From Streptomyces minutiscleroticus (lineage in GTDB: Bacteria > Actinomycetota > Actinomycetes > Streptomycetales > Streptomycetaceae), in NCBI RefSeq assembly GCF_014650875.1, contig NZ_BMVU01000009.1, positions 1-64,000 on the forward strand: a stretch of DNA of 64,000 nucleotides, read 5' to 3'. Position 1 is the first letter of the stretch. Each line of letters begins with the position of its first letter. Made by a program: the position numbers and the translations under genes. Of this stretch, positions 54,337 through 63,527 are shown in pieces. The notes under the pieces are model-generated. The model made no database searches. It was given only the letters and a program-made list of their open reading frames with translations, and was not told where the DNA came from.

Positions 54337-54557
54337 GCGCGGGCCGGCGGGCGCGGGCCGGGCGGCGGGAGCGCCGCCCGGCAGGACACGGGCGATAACC
54401 GGGTGACGAGACGGGCCGTACCGTGCGACCATCGTCAGGTCGACGGCGCGGCCCGCGACCGGGGCCGGGCGGAGGGAATCTCCGGGCCCTCCCGGGCGTT
54501 GTCCACTGTGACGGACGCGGTCCGTCGCACCACGTATCCCACAGACGTAAGGATCCA

Positions 54558-56054
54558 ATGACCTCCTCTTCTTCCTTTTCCCAGGACGCGCAGAGCAGGT
54601 TCGCTCACAGTTCTCCCGAAGCGCTTCGGGCCGACGCCCTGATGGAAGAGGACGTCGCCTGGAGCCACGAGATCGACGGAGAGCGGGACGGCGACCAGTT
54701 CGACCGCTCCGAGCGCGCGGCCCTGCGGCGCGTCGCGGGCCTCTCCACCGAGCTCGAGGACGTCACCGAGGTCGAGTACCGCCAGCTCCGCCTGGAGCGC
54801 GTCGTGCTCGTCGGCGTGTGGACCTCCGGGACCGTGACCGACGCGGAGAACTCCCTGGCCGAGCTGGCCGCTCTCGCGGAGACCGCGGGCGCGCTGGTGC
54901 TCGACGGCGTCGTCCAGCGCCGTGACAAGCCGGACGCGGCCACGTACATCGGTTCCGGCAAGGCCAACGAGCTGCGGGACATCGTCCTGGAGTCCGGCGC
55001 GGACACCGTCATCTGCGACGGTGAGCTCAGCCCGGGCCAGCTCATCCACCTCGAGGACGTCGTCAAGGTCAAGGTGATCGACCGGACCGCCCTGATCCTC
55101 GACATCTTCGCCCAGCACGCCAAGTCCCGCGAGGGCAAGGCGCAGGTCGCGCTCGCGCAGATGCAGTACATGCTGCCGCGGCTGCGCGGCTGGGGCCAGT
55201 CGCTGTCCCGGCAGATGGGCGGCGGCAAGGGCGGCGGTCTCGCCACCCGCGGTCCCGGTGAGACCAAGATCGAGACGGACCGGCGGCGGATCCGCGAGAA
55301 GATGGCGAAGATGCGCCGGGAGATCGCGGAGATGAAGACCGGCCGCGAGATCAAGCGCCAGGAGCGCCGGCGCAACAAGGTGCCGTCGGTGGCCATCGCC
55401 GGCTACACCAACGCCGGCAAGTCCTCGCTGCTCAACCGCCTCACGGGCGCGGGCGTCCTGGTCGAGAACGCACTGTTCGCGACCCTCGACCCGACCGTCC
55501 GCCGCGCCGAGACCCCGAGCGGGCGGCTGTACACGCTGGCGGACACCGTCGGCTTCGTGCGCCACCTGCCGCACCACCTCGTCGAGGCGTTCCGCTCCAC
55601 CATGGAGGAGGTCGGCGACTCCGACCTGATCCTGCACGTGGTGGACGGCTCGCACCCGGACCCGGAGGAGCAGCTGGCCGCCGTGCGCGAGGTGATCCGG
55701 GACGTCGGCGCCACCGACGTGCCCGAGATCGTCGTGATCAACAAGGCGGACGCGGCCGACCCGCTGGTGCTCCAGCGCCTGCTGCGGATCGAGAAGCGCT
55801 CCATCGCCGTCTCGGCCCGCACCGGCGCCGGCATCGACGAACTGCTGGCCCTCGTCGACAACGAGCTGCCGCGGCCCTCGGTCGAGATCGAGGTGCTCGT
55901 GCCGTACACCCACGGCAAGCTCGTCGCCCGCGCCCACACCGAGGGCGAGGTGATCTCCGAGGAGCACACCCCGGAGGGCACGCTGCTCAAGGCCCGGGTG
56001 CACGAGGAGCTGGCCGCGGACCTCGCCCCGTACGTGCCGGTCCCGGCGGTCTGA
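54558..56054 (+). CDS. hflX: Ribosome-associated GTPase HflX
   Basis: The 498-residue GTPase has the HflX N-terminal domain (VQRRDKPDAATYIGSGKANELR; GRGPGETKIETDRR with a Gly-rich MGGGKGGG loop) and a C-terminal G domain with G1 GYTNAGKSS, G3 DTVGFV, and G4 NKAD. HflX splits stalled ribosomes under stress. An acidic leader of about 50 residues precedes the conserved start. AAGGA five bases before ATG 54558 supports the start. It ends at a strong terminator. Confidence 0.96.
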   Translation: MTSSSSFSQDAQSRFAHSSPEALRADALMEEDVAWSHEIDGERDGDQFDRSERAALRRVAGLSTELEDVTEVEYRQLRLERVVLVGVWTSGTVTDAENSLAELAALAETAGALVLDGVVQRRDKPDAATYIGSGKANELRDIVLESGADTVICDGELSPGQLIHLEDVVKVKVIDRTALILDIFAQHAKSREGKAQVALAQMQYMLPRLRGWGQSLSRQMGGGKGGGLATRGPGETKIETDRRRIREKMAKMRREIAEMKTGREIKRQERRRNKVPSVAIAGYTNAGKSSLLNRLTGAGVLVENALFATLDPTVRRAETPSGRLYTLADTVGFVRHLPHHLVEAFRSTMEEVGDSDLILHVVDGSHPDPEEQLAAVREVIRDVGATDVPEIVVINKADAADPLVLQRLLRIEKRSIAVSARTGAGIDELLALVDNELPRPSVEIEVLVPYTHGKLVARAHTEGEVISEEHTPEGTLLKARVHEELAADLAPYVPVPAV

Positions 56055-56113
56055 CCTCCGAATTCCGGCCAGCGCGGACCAAGTGGACCACGACGGGAGC
56101 CCCGTCGCGGACG

Positions 56114-56157
56114 ACGGCGGAGGCCCGGCCCCTTTCCAGGGGCCGGGCCTCCGCCGT
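56114..56157. terminator. Strong bidirectional terminator after hflX
   Basis: A 20-base-pair perfect stem (56114-56133 with 56138-56157) on a four-base TTCC loop. It lies between hflX (+) and the protease gene (-), whose stop is 24 bases away. Confidence 0.9.
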
Positions 56158-56180
56158 GTCCTGTCCGGACGCTCACACCG

Positions 56181-57404
56181 TCACTGACCGGCGAACTTCT
56201 CGCTCACCGAGTCGTACACGCCCTTGGCCTCCTGGCCCAGGTGCGGACCCGCCAGCCAGCCGGCGCTGGACGGGCCGATCGAGGTGTTGGACACCAGCGC
56301 CGGCTTGCCGTCCGAGCCCGTGGCGACCCAGCCGCCGCCGGACGAACCGCCGGTCATGGTGCAGCCGATGCGGTACATCGTCGGGTCGCTCTCGTTGATC
56401 GACAGCCGTCCGGGCGCGTCGGCGCACTGGTACAGCGTCTGCCCGTCGTACGGGGCCGCCGCCGGGTAGCCCGTCGCCGTCAGGCTCTTCACCTCGGCCA
56501 CCGCCGGGGCGTCGAAGTCCACCGGGAGCGCCGAGCCGACCGTCTCCTCCAGGGACTTGCCGTCACCGCCCTGCTCCGGGGTCACGTGGATCACCGCGAA
56601 GTCGTACGGGGCGCCCTGGCCGCCCGTGGCGCTGCCCTGCTCGATCCACTGGTCGGAGGTCTGCGCCCAGTCGCCCCACCAGACGCCGTAGGGAGCGACC
56701 TCCTCCTGGCCCGCGGTCTCCAGCTCGGTGGCCGACAGACCGCCGTCGTTGTACGAGGGCACGAAGGCGATGTTGCGGTACCAGCCGCCCTCCTTGCCGG
56801 CGTGCACGCAGTGGCCCGCCGTCCACACCAGGTTGGACCTGCCGGGGTTGGCCGGGTCCTCGATCACGGTCGCCGAGCAGACCATCGTGCCGTCGGGGGC
56901 GTCGAAGAACACCTTGCCCGCCTCGGGGGCGTTGGCGTGGTACGGCGCCGACACCGCCCGCGCGTCCACCGGCGCGGGCTCGGGGTCGGTGACGCCCTGG
57001 TCGACGGAGATGTCGTTCTCGTCGACGGACCGGCTCGGGTCCTCGGCCTCCCGCATCCGGTCCGGGTCCCACAGGTCCTTGATGATCGGGTTGAAGTACT
57101 CCTCGGCCTCGCGCAGCCAGTCGTCCTTGTCCCAGTTCTTCCAGGCGCCGTCCTTCCACTTGTCCAGGTCGAAGCCGTGCTCCTTGAGCCGCTCCTTGAT
57201 GTCGTCCGGAATCTTGATCTTGCCGTCGCCGTTGCCCGCGGCGGTGGCGCCGGCCGCTGCGTCCGCGCCGGTGTCCTCCCCCGAGCAGGCGGTGGCGGTG
57301 AGGGCCAGGACGGTGGCGAGGCCGGCGGCCGCCAGGGCGTGGGGAGCTCTGCGCCGCGTACTCCTGCCCCGGCGGTCGGCGAAGAGCGGGCGTATGGATC
57401 GCAT
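56181..57404 (-). CDS. Secreted trypsin-like serine protease, lipoprotein
   Basis: The 407-residue protein has a lipoprotein-type signal with candidate C40 (LTATACSGED). The pro or spacer region is rich in Asp, Lys and Trp and repeats DKWKDGAWKNWDKDDW-like units (about residues 70-110). The catalytic triad appears as WTAGHCV, YDFAVIHV and MTGGSSGGGW, giving His, Asp and Ser of an S1-type protease. It acts outside the cell or anchored to the membrane. GGGGGAG eight bases before ATG 57404 supports the start. It is divergent from the aminotransferase-like gene. Confidence 0.88.
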   Translation of the reverse strand: MRSIRPLFADRRGRSTRRRAPHALAAAGLATVLALTATACSGEDTGADAAAGATAAGNGDGKIKIPDDIKERLKEHGFDLDKWKDGAWKNWDKDDWLREAEEYFNPIIKDLWDPDRMREAEDPSRSVDENDISVDQGVTDPEPAPVDARAVSAPYHANAPEAGKVFFDAPDGTMVCSATVIEDPANPGRSNLVWTAGHCVHAGKEGGWYRNIAFVPSYNDGGLSATELETAGQEEVAPYGVWWGDWAQTSDQWIEQGSATGGQGAPYDFAVIHVTPEQGGDGKSLEETVGSALPVDFDAPAVAEVKSLTATGYPAAAPYDGQTLYQCADAPGRLSINESDPTMYRIGCTMTGGSSGGGWVATGSDGKPALVSNTSIGPSSAGWLAGPHLGQEAKGVYDSVSEKFAGQ

Positions 57405-57756
57405 GGTGTGTACTCCCCCTGGAGGTCGGAGACTTCCGGCCGCACCGGCGGTCCGGCACGGATCGGCCGAACCGTGTCCTCCCGCGGTGCCCGTACCTCT
57501 CCGGTATGGACGAAAGGTGCTGATCAGCGCGTCTGTCGAGACACGCCGAACGGCATCACACCCTATGCCGTCGCCGTGCGGGAGTTCCGACGGAACGGCA
57601 ACTATTGCGTCACGGCGGGATCTTGGTCGCGCCGTTGCCCCGCGCCGCCGCCGTCGTTGGTGTGTACGGGGGCGGCGCGTCCGCGTGTCTCCCCTCCCGG
57701 CCGCACCGCAGGGGCGGCCGGGCGACTCTCCTCCGGACAGCGGGAGGCTCCACGAC
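57405..57756. promoter_or_regulatory. Divergent promoter region with two palindromes
   Basis: No gene is supported in these 352 bases. Two inverted repeats may be operators: CGGCAT (57551-57556) with ATGCCG (57565-57570), and GTTCCG-A-CGGAAC (57584-57596). No iron box of the DmdR/IdeR type (TTAGG-like) was found, despite the siderophore-like genes alongside. The protease and aminotransferase-like promoters are presumed here. Confidence 0.5.
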
Positions 57757-59157
57757 ATGGCGGCGACCGAGGCCGTGCCCGGGACGGGGACGCGCGGGGA
57801 GCGCCGGGTGCGCGAGGGCGCCCCGGGACCGGACCCCGTGGCGCGCGAGTGCACCGCCCGCACCTACGCGCGCGCCCTGCCCGTCGTCCCCGTACGGGCC
57901 CGCGGCATGACGATCGAGGGCGCGGACGGGCGCCGGTACCTGGACTGCCTCTCCGGGGCCGGCACGCTCGCGCTCGGGCACAACCACCCGGTGGTGCTCG
58001 ACGCCCTCCGCGGGGTCCTCGACGCGGGCGCCCCGCTCCACGGCCTCGGCGGACCGACGCCCGTCGAGGACGCCTTCGTCGCCGAGCTGCTGCGGACGCT
58101 GCCGGCCGGGCTGGCGGACCGGGCGCGGGTGCGGTTCTGCGGACCCGGCGGGGCGGAGGCGGCCGGGGCGGCGGCGCGGCTGGTGCGCGCGGCGACCGGC
58201 CGCACGGAGGTGCTGGAGGTGCCGGGCGCGCCGGAGGCGGGGCCGCCGGACGACGGCGCCGCGTTCCCGCCCGGCGCCGCCGGGTCCGGCGCGCCGCCCG
58301 CCGGAGCGGTCGTGGAACCGGTCCGCCTGCGGGACGGGGACGGGGCGTCCGCGGCGGACGCCCGGCTGCGCCGCCTGCGGCACGCCACCGCGGCGCGGTC
58401 CGTGCCGCTGATCGCCGACGAGACGCGTACGGGCGTGGGGCGCACCGGCGCGTTCTGGGGCGTGCAGCACAGCGGAATCACCCCGGACGTGATGATGCTT
58501 TCCCGCGCCATCGGCGGCAGCCTCCCGCTGGCCGTCCTGGTCCACCGCGACGACCTCGGTCCCGGCCGGTCCGACGGCCGTACGGACGTGTCCGCGGGCA
58601 ACCAGCTCGCCATGGCCGCGGGCACCGCGACCCTGGCGTACGTCCGCGAGCACCGCCTCGCCGAGCGCGCCGCGGCCCTCGGGGCCCGGATGGCCGCGCG
58701 GCTCGGGGAACTGGCGGCGGAGCATGCGTGCGTGGGCGGCGTACGAGGGCGGGGGCTCATGCTCGGCGTCGCGTTCGTCCGGCCGGACGGCGTCGCCGGG
58801 CCCGGGGAGCCGGGCGGTGCCGCAGAACCGGGCGGTCCGGGCGGTGCCGTCGATCCGGCCGGTCCGGGCGGTGCGGCCGACCGTCCGGCGGCCGGGGCGC
58901 GTCCGCCGGCGCCCGGCCTGGCCGGGGCCGTGCAGCGGGAGTGCCTGCGGCGCGGGCTCATCGTCGACCTCGCCGGACCGCGGTCCGGCGTCGTCCGGCT
59001 GCTGCCGCCGCTGACGATCAGCGACGAACAGGCGGACGCCGTGCTGGAGCGCCTCGCCGACGCGGTACGGGCGGTGGCCGCCGGAGCCGACACCGGCACC
59101 GGCCCCGGTCGGCGGCACGGGCCGCCCGGCGCCCGGACGCCGTCGTACCGCGACTGA
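57757..59157 (+). CDS. Class III aminotransferase-like protein with lysine replaced by arginine
   Basis: This 466-residue protein follows the diaminobutyrate-aminotransferase fold: DGRRYLDCLSGAGTLALGHNHP near residue 57, VRFCGPGGAEAAGAAARL near 125, and IADETRTGVGRTGAFWGVQHSGITPDV near 219. The PLP-phosphate Asp221 is present, but the Schiff-base lysine of the LSKAIGG motif is arginine (R250, codon CGC at 58504), and the usual YHG loop is replaced by a Pro/Gly/Ala-rich stretch near 155-190. It is probably not catalytic. Another Gly/Pro/Ala repeat occurs near 345-390. The next gene is an IucB-like acetyltransferase. Start ATG 57757 has GGGAGG upstream. Pseudoenzyme, decaying gene or a sequence error at one codon are the options. 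Confidence 0.75.
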   Translation: MAATEAVPGTGTRGERRVREGAPGPDPVARECTARTYARALPVVPVRARGMTIEGADGRRYLDCLSGAGTLALGHNHPVVLDALRGVLDAGAPLHGLGGPTPVEDAFVAELLRTLPAGLADRARVRFCGPGGAEAAGAAARLVRAATGRTEVLEVPGAPEAGPPDDGAAFPPGAAGSGAPPAGAVVEPVRLRDGDGASAADARLRRLRHATAARSVPLIADETRTGVGRTGAFWGVQHSGITPDVMMLSRAIGGSLPLAVLVHRDDLGPGRSDGRTDVSAGNQLAMAAGTATLAYVREHRLAERAAALGARMAARLGELAAEHACVGGVRGRGLMLGVAFVRPDGVAGPGEPGGAAEPGGPGGAVDPAGPGGAADRPAAGARPPAPGLAGAVQRECLRRGLIVDLAGPRSGVVRLLPPLTISDEQADAVLERLADAVRAVAAGADTGTGPGRRHGPPGARTPSYRD

Positions 59158-59232
59158 CCCCGGACGGACGTCCGTCCCGTCCCCGTGCGGGGCGCCCCGC
59201 ACGGGCGTCCCCGACAGAACAGGAGCGCCGCC

Positions 59233-60072
59233 GTGGCTTCCACCGACACGAGCACCGGCGCGGGCACCGCCGCCCCGCACGCCCGTACGGCCGCCCCGGG
59301 CGCCGAAGGCCCGGACGCGGGCGCCGAGGACACCCTGGACCTGCGGCTGCCCGACGGCTTCCCCGGCCGGGTCCCGCCGACGCTCCCCGTCCCGGCCCCG
59401 TCCCCGGCTCGCTCCGGGCTCCGGTCCGGGGCGGAGCCCGGCCCCGGGCGGGACGGACCGCGGCGGCCTCCCGCCGCCCCGGCCTGCGGCGGCCTCCTCG
59501 ACCCCCTCCTCGGCCGCGTGGAGGAGTGGGGGCCGGTGACGACCGCCGTGGGCGTCCTCCGGCTCGTGCCCGTCCACGGGGAGCGCGACGTCCCGTTGGT
59601 CAGCCGCTGGATGAACGACCCCGCCGTCGCCCCCTTCTGGGGCCTGGCGGGACCGGAGGCGGTGACGGCGCGGCACGTGCGCGCCCGGCTCGACGGCGAC
59701 GGGCGCGCCGTGCCCTGCCTCGGCCTGCTGGACGGCACCCCGATGAGCTACTGGGAGATCCACCGCGCCGACCTCGACGTCCTGGCCCGGCACTGTCCGC
59801 TGCGCCCGCACGACACGGGGGTGCGCCTCCTCGTCGGCGGTGTCGGCGGCCGGGGGCGGGGCGTCGGGAGCACGCTGCTCAGGGCCGTCGCGGACCTCGT
59901 GCTCGACCGGCGGCCGTCGTGCGCGCGCGTCCTCGGGGACCCCGACCTGCGCAACGCGCCGTACGTGTCCGCCTTCCTCGGCGCGGGCTTCCGCTTCTCC
60001 GCCGAGGTGGACCTCCCGGACCGGCGGGCCGCCCTCATGATCCGCGACCGGGCCCTGCGCGATGTGCTCTGA
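59233..60072 (+). CDS. IucB-like GNAT acetyltransferase of hydroxamate-siderophore type
   Basis: The 279-residue protein has an Ala/Pro/Gly-rich first 115 residues and a C-terminal acetyltransferase domain of the IucB/RhbD kind: VSRWMNDPAVAPFWGLAGPEAVTARH, PMSYWEIHRADLDVLA, GVRLLVGGVGGRGRGVGSTLLRAVADLVLD and LRNAPYVSAFLGAGFRFSAEVDLP. Such enzymes acylate hydroxylated amines for siderophores. GTG 59233 has AGGAG seven bases upstream. A siderophore synthetase (IucA/IucC) gene is expected next to such a pair but is absent: dinG follows after 108 bases. The partner product may come from elsewhere in the genome. Confidence 0.8.
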   Translation: MASTDTSTGAGTAAPHARTAAPGAEGPDAGAEDTLDLRLPDGFPGRVPPTLPVPAPSPARSGLRSGAEPGPGRDGPRRPPAAPACGGLLDPLLGRVEEWGPVTTAVGVLRLVPVHGERDVPLVSRWMNDPAVAPFWGLAGPEAVTARHVRARLDGDGRAVPCLGLLDGTPMSYWEIHRADLDVLARHCPLRPHDTGVRLLVGGVGGRGRGVGSTLLRAVADLVLDRRPSCARVLGDPDLRNAPYVSAFLGAGFRFSAEVDLPDRRAALMIRDRALRDVL

Positions 60073-60180
60073 GGCCTCGCGCCGGGGCTGCCCGGGGCGC
60101 GGAGCGCGCGTCCTGATCCCGTCCCCGGTTCCCGCCTTGATCGCCCGCTTGTCGGTGCCGCCCCGTAGGGTGGTCGCGCT

Positions 60181-62154
60181 ATGACGAAGCCCTCTCTCCC
60201 CGAACTCCTCCACGCCGCCGTCGCCGCCGTCGGCGGTACGGAGCGCCCCGGCCAGGTGACCATGGCCGAAGCCGTCGCCCAGGCCATCGACGACGGCTCC
60301 CATCTGCTCGTCCAGGCGGGCACCGGCACCGGTAAGTCGCTGGGCTACCTGGTGCCCGCGCTCGCGCACGGGGAGCGGGTCGTCGTGGCGACGGCCACCC
60401 TGGCGCTCCAGCGGCAGCTCGTCCAGCGGGACCTGCCCCGCACGGTCGAGGCGCTGCACCCGCTGCTGCGCCGGCGCCCGGAGTTCGCGATGCTCAAGGG
60501 CCGGTCGAACTACCTGTGCCTGCACCGGCTGCACGAGGGCGTGCCGCAGGACGAGGAGGACGGCCTCTTCGACCAGTTCGAGGCGGCGGCCCCCACCAGC
60601 AAGATCGGGCAGGACCTGCTGCGGCTGCGCGACTGGTCGGACGAGACCGAGACCGGGGACCGCGACGACCTCACCCCCGGCGTCTCCGACCGCGCCTGGT
60701 CGCAGGTCTCCGTCTCGTCGCGGGAGTGCCTGGGCGCCTCCAAGTGCGCGTACGGCGCCGAGTGCTTCGCCGAGATGGCCCGCGAGCGCGCCAAGCTCTC
60801 CGACGTCGTCGTCACCAACCACGCGCTGCTCGCCATCGACGCCATCGAGGGCGCGCCGGTGCTGCCGCAGCACGAGGTGCTCATCGTCGACGAGGCCCAC
60901 GAGCTGGTCTCCCGGGTCACCGGCGTGGCCACCGGCGAGCTCACGCCCGGCCAGGTCAACCGCGCGGTGCGGCGCGCCGCCAAGCTCGTCAACGAGAAGG
61001 CGGCCGACCAGCTGCAGACCGCCGCCGAGGGCTTCGAGAAGCTGATGGAGCTGGCGCTGCCCGGCCGCCTGGAGGAGGTCCCGGAGGACCTCGGGTACGC
61101 GCTGATGGCCCTGCGGGACGCGGCCCGTACGGTGATCTCGGCGATCGGCAGCACCCGCGACAAGTCCGTGCAGGACGAGGACGTGGTGCGCAAGCAGGCG
61201 CTGGCCTCCGTGGAGAGCGTGCACGACGTGGCGGAGCGGATCACCAACGGCTCCGAGTGGGACGTCGTCTGGTACGAGCGGCACGACCGGTTCGGGGCCT
61301 CCCTGCGGGTCGCGCCCATGTCCGTGTCGGGGCTGCTGCGCGAGAAGCTCTTCACGGACCGCTCCGTGGTGCTGGCCTCCGCGACGCTGAAGCTCGGCGG
61401 CGACTTCAACGGGGTGGGGGCCTCGCTCGGCCTCTCGCCCGAGGGCACGGAGGGCGACGACGTCCCGCAGTGGAAGGGCGTCGACGTCGGCTCGCCGTTC
61501 GACTACCCCAAGCAGGGCATCCTCTACGTCGCCAAGCACCTGGCGCGCCCCGCGCGGGACGGCGACCGCGCCGACATGCTCGACGAGCTCACCGAGCTGA
61601 TCCAGGCGGCGGGCGGGCGCACGCTCGGCCTGTTCTCCTCCATGCGCGGCGCCCAGCTCGCCGCCGAGGAGATGCGCTCCCGCATCCCCGAGTTCCCGGT
61701 CCTCCTCCAGGGCGAGGAGACGCTGGGCGAGCTGATCAAGAACTTCGCGGAGGACCCGAGGACCTGCCTGTTCGGCACGTTGTCGCTGTGGCAGGGCGTG
61801 GACGTTCCCGGTCCCAGCTGCCAGCTGGTCGTCATGGACAAGATCCCGTTCCCGCGTCCCGACGACCCGCTGATGAGCGCGCGCCAGAAGGCGGTCGAGG
61901 AGGCGGGCGGCAACGGCTTCATGGCCGTGGCGGCCACCCACGCCGCCCTGCTCATGGCCCAGGGCGCCGGCCGTCTGGTGCGCGCGACGGGCGACCGCGG
62001 TGTGGTCGCCGTCCTGGACCCCCGCCTGGCCACGGCCCGCTACGGCAGCTATCTGAAGGCGTCGCTGCCGAACTTCTGGTACACGACGGACCGCAACCAG
62101 GTGCGCCGCTCCCTGGCCGCCATCGACAAGGCGGCGGCGACGGAGGGCAAGTAG
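60181..62154 (+). CDS. dinG: DinG-family ATP-dependent DNA helicase
   Basis: The 657-residue XPD-like helicase has Walker A GTGTGKS near residue 47, cysteines suited to an Fe-S cluster (YLCLH and SRECLGASKCAYGAECF), DEAH box VDEAHEL, and the C-terminal motifs QGVDVPGPSCQL and AQGAGRLVRAT. It resolves R-loops and forked DNA. No LexA box was seen in its 108-base upstream gap, despite its position beside lexA. ATG 60181 begins the fold. It ends before a bidirectional hairpin. Confidence 0.93.
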   Translation: MTKPSLPELLHAAVAAVGGTERPGQVTMAEAVAQAIDDGSHLLVQAGTGTGKSLGYLVPALAHGERVVVATATLALQRQLVQRDLPRTVEALHPLLRRRPEFAMLKGRSNYLCLHRLHEGVPQDEEDGLFDQFEAAAPTSKIGQDLLRLRDWSDETETGDRDDLTPGVSDRAWSQVSVSSRECLGASKCAYGAECFAEMARERAKLSDVVVTNHALLAIDAIEGAPVLPQHEVLIVDEAHELVSRVTGVATGELTPGQVNRAVRRAAKLVNEKAADQLQTAAEGFEKLMELALPGRLEEVPEDLGYALMALRDAARTVISAIGSTRDKSVQDEDVVRKQALASVESVHDVAERITNGSEWDVVWYERHDRFGASLRVAPMSVSGLLREKLFTDRSVVLASATLKLGGDFNGVGASLGLSPEGTEGDDVPQWKGVDVGSPFDYPKQGILYVAKHLARPARDGDRADMLDELTELIQAAGGRTLGLFSSMRGAQLAAEEMRSRIPEFPVLLQGEETLGELIKNFAEDPRTCLFGTLSLWQGVDVPGPSCQLVVMDKIPFPRPDDPLMSARQKAVEEAGGNGFMAVAATHAALLMAQGAGRLVRATGDRGVVAVLDPRLATARYGSYLKASLPNFWYTTDRNQVRRSLAAIDKAAATEGK

Positions 62155-62273
62155 GCGGACGGCGGGAGGCGGACGCCCGCACCGCGCAGGGAACGGTTCC
62201 CGCACCGCGTAACGGTCCCCGTGTCGCGGAGGAGCGGTTCCCGCGCAGCGGAGGGACGACCCCGCACAGCATT

Positions 62274-62308
62274 GGGCCCCGGAACCGGCGCAGTTGGTTC
62301 CGGGGCCC
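62274..62308. terminator. Bidirectional terminator between dinG and lexA
   Basis: A perfect 13-base-pair stem (62274-62286 with 62296-62308) and a nine-base loop lie between the convergent dinG and lexA genes, 19 bases past the lexA stop. Confidence 0.85.
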
Positions 62309-62326
62309 GGTCGGGGGGACGGGTGG

Positions 62327-63109
62327 TCAGACCCGGCGGAGGACCGCCACCACCTTGCCGAGGATCGTCGCCTCGTCGCCGGGGATCGGCTGGTACGCGG
62401 AGTTGTGCGGCAGCAGCCACACATGGCCGTCCTCGCGCTTGAAGCGCTTGACCGTGGCCTCGCCGTCGAGCATCGCGGCGACGATGTCGCCGTTCTCCGC
62501 GACGGGCTGGCGGCGGACCGTGACCCAGTCGCCGTCGCAGATCGCGGCCTCGATCATCGAGTCGCCGACGACCTTGAGGACGAACAGCTCGCCGTCGCCG
62601 ACCAGCTGCCGGGGGAGGGGGAAGACGTCCTCGACCGACTCCTCGGCGAGGATGGGGCCGCCGGCGGCGATACGGCCGACGAGCGGGACGTACGACGCGG
62701 CCGGCTTGCCCGCGGTGTCCGTGGGCTGGACGGAGGAGGACTGGTCGGAGCCCCGGACCTCGTACGCGCGGGGGCGGTGCGGGTCGCGCCGCAGGAAGCC
62801 CTTGCGCTCCAGCGCCATCAGCTGGTGGGCGACCGAGGAGGTGCTGGACAGGCCGACCGCCTGGCCGATCTCGCGCATCGACGGCGGGTACCCCCGCCGC
62901 TGCACCGAGTCACGGATCACCTCGATCACGCGGCGCTGCCGGTCCGTGAGCCCCGAACTGTCGGCCCGGATGCCGGGAGGTCGGCCCGGCAGCGAGCGCG
63001 CAGGCTTGGATCCCTCCGCGTTCATGTCGTTCACGGCGTGCACCGGCTCGAGTCGGCCCTGGGAGCGGTCCTGGGCGGTGATGGCGGCGCTGTCTGCGGT
63101 GGTGGTCAC
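62327..63109 (-). CDS. lexA: SOS repressor LexA
   Basis: The 260-residue protein has an N-terminal winged helix ([34 protein letters not shown], about residues 53-86) and a C-terminal S24 peptidase domain with catalytic S184 (GDSMIEA) and K221 (ATVKRF). The Ala-Gly self-cleavage site is in GRIAAGGPI near 149-150. The Ser-Lys spacing of 37 matches E. coli LexA. It represses SOS genes including recA and itself; a matching box lies upstream at 63169. GTG 63109 with GAGAGGGG seven bases upstream is chosen over a longer frame. It has about 50 extra N-terminal residues compared with E. coli. Confidence 0.97.
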   Translation of the reverse strand: MTTTADSAAITAQDRSQGRLEPVHAVNDMNAEGSKPARSLPGRPPGIRADSSGLTDRQRRVIEVIRDSVQRRGYPPSMREIGQAVGLSSTSSVAHQLMALERKGFLRRDPHRPRAYEVRGSDQSSSVQPTDTAGKPAASYVPLVGRIAAGGPILAEESVEDVFPLPRQLVGDGELFVLKVVGDSMIEAAICDGDWVTVRRQPVAENGDIVAAMLDGEATVKRFKREDGHVWLLPHNSAYQPIPGDEATILGKVVAVLRRV

Positions 63110-63168
63110 GTCGGCCCCTCTCGATGGTCTCCCTGCTGCACAACGGTAGATGCTTTCGAAAGGTTGCG

Positions 63169-63184
63169 CCAAACACACGTTCGA
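63169..63184 (-). promoter_or_regulatory. LexA (SOS) box of lexA
   Basis: On the minus strand the sequence reads TCGAACGTGTGTTTGG, a good match to the SOS box CGAAC-N4-GTTTG/GTTC. It lies 60 bases upstream of the lexA start and so would give autorepression. Confidence 0.85.
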
Positions 63185-63481
63185 GTGAAAAATCGCGGTC
63201 TGCCTGACGCGATCACTTCCCCGGGTGTATAGCTGCGCATCGTCACCCGACGTGACCGCCGGCGCCCTCGCGGTGTCCCCGGCCGGTGAGGGGGTACGCG
63301 TGCCCGTGCGGGCGCCGCGCACGCGTGGGCCCAGTCTGCCATCCGCCCCCGCGCCGCCCGGGAACCGGCACCCCCTCCGTGCGGCGTCCGCCGTGTCCCC
63401 GTGCATCCCCTACGGGAACTGGCGTACGGGACGTCCGATCCGGGCACGACACGCGCGTTGGGGCCGAATGGCGGGGCAATC

Positions 63482-63527
63482 ACCACATGTAGTGGTTGCA
63501 TGTTCACCGCAGCCCAGAAGTTGTGGT
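63482..63527 (+). promoter_or_regulatory. Paired NrdR boxes
   Basis: Box 1 (63482-63496) is the palindrome ACCAC-ATGTA-GTGGT. Box 2 (63513-63527) is weaker, reading CCCAG-AAGTT-GTGGT. The starts are 31 bases apart, three helical turns, the spacing typical of paired NrdR sites before ribonucleotide reductase operons. NrdR is the next gene, so autoregulation of an nrdR-nrdJ operon is expected. Confidence 0.72.

Noticed and set aside
57405..57756. Search for an iron-dependent DmdR/IdeR box at the siderophore-like genes
   Set aside because: No TTAGGTTAGGCT-like palindrome was found by eye; the two palindromes seen have different sequence.
57610..62424. Long minus-strand frame of about 1600 codons opposite the aminotransferase-like gene and dinG
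   Set aside because: No domains are recognisable, and it lies antisense to genes with clear motifs; typical of GC-rich DNA.
62910..63406. Extended LexA starting upstream of GTG 63109
   Set aside because: The extension would be read through the SOS box and promoter; GTG 63109 has a good ribosome site.
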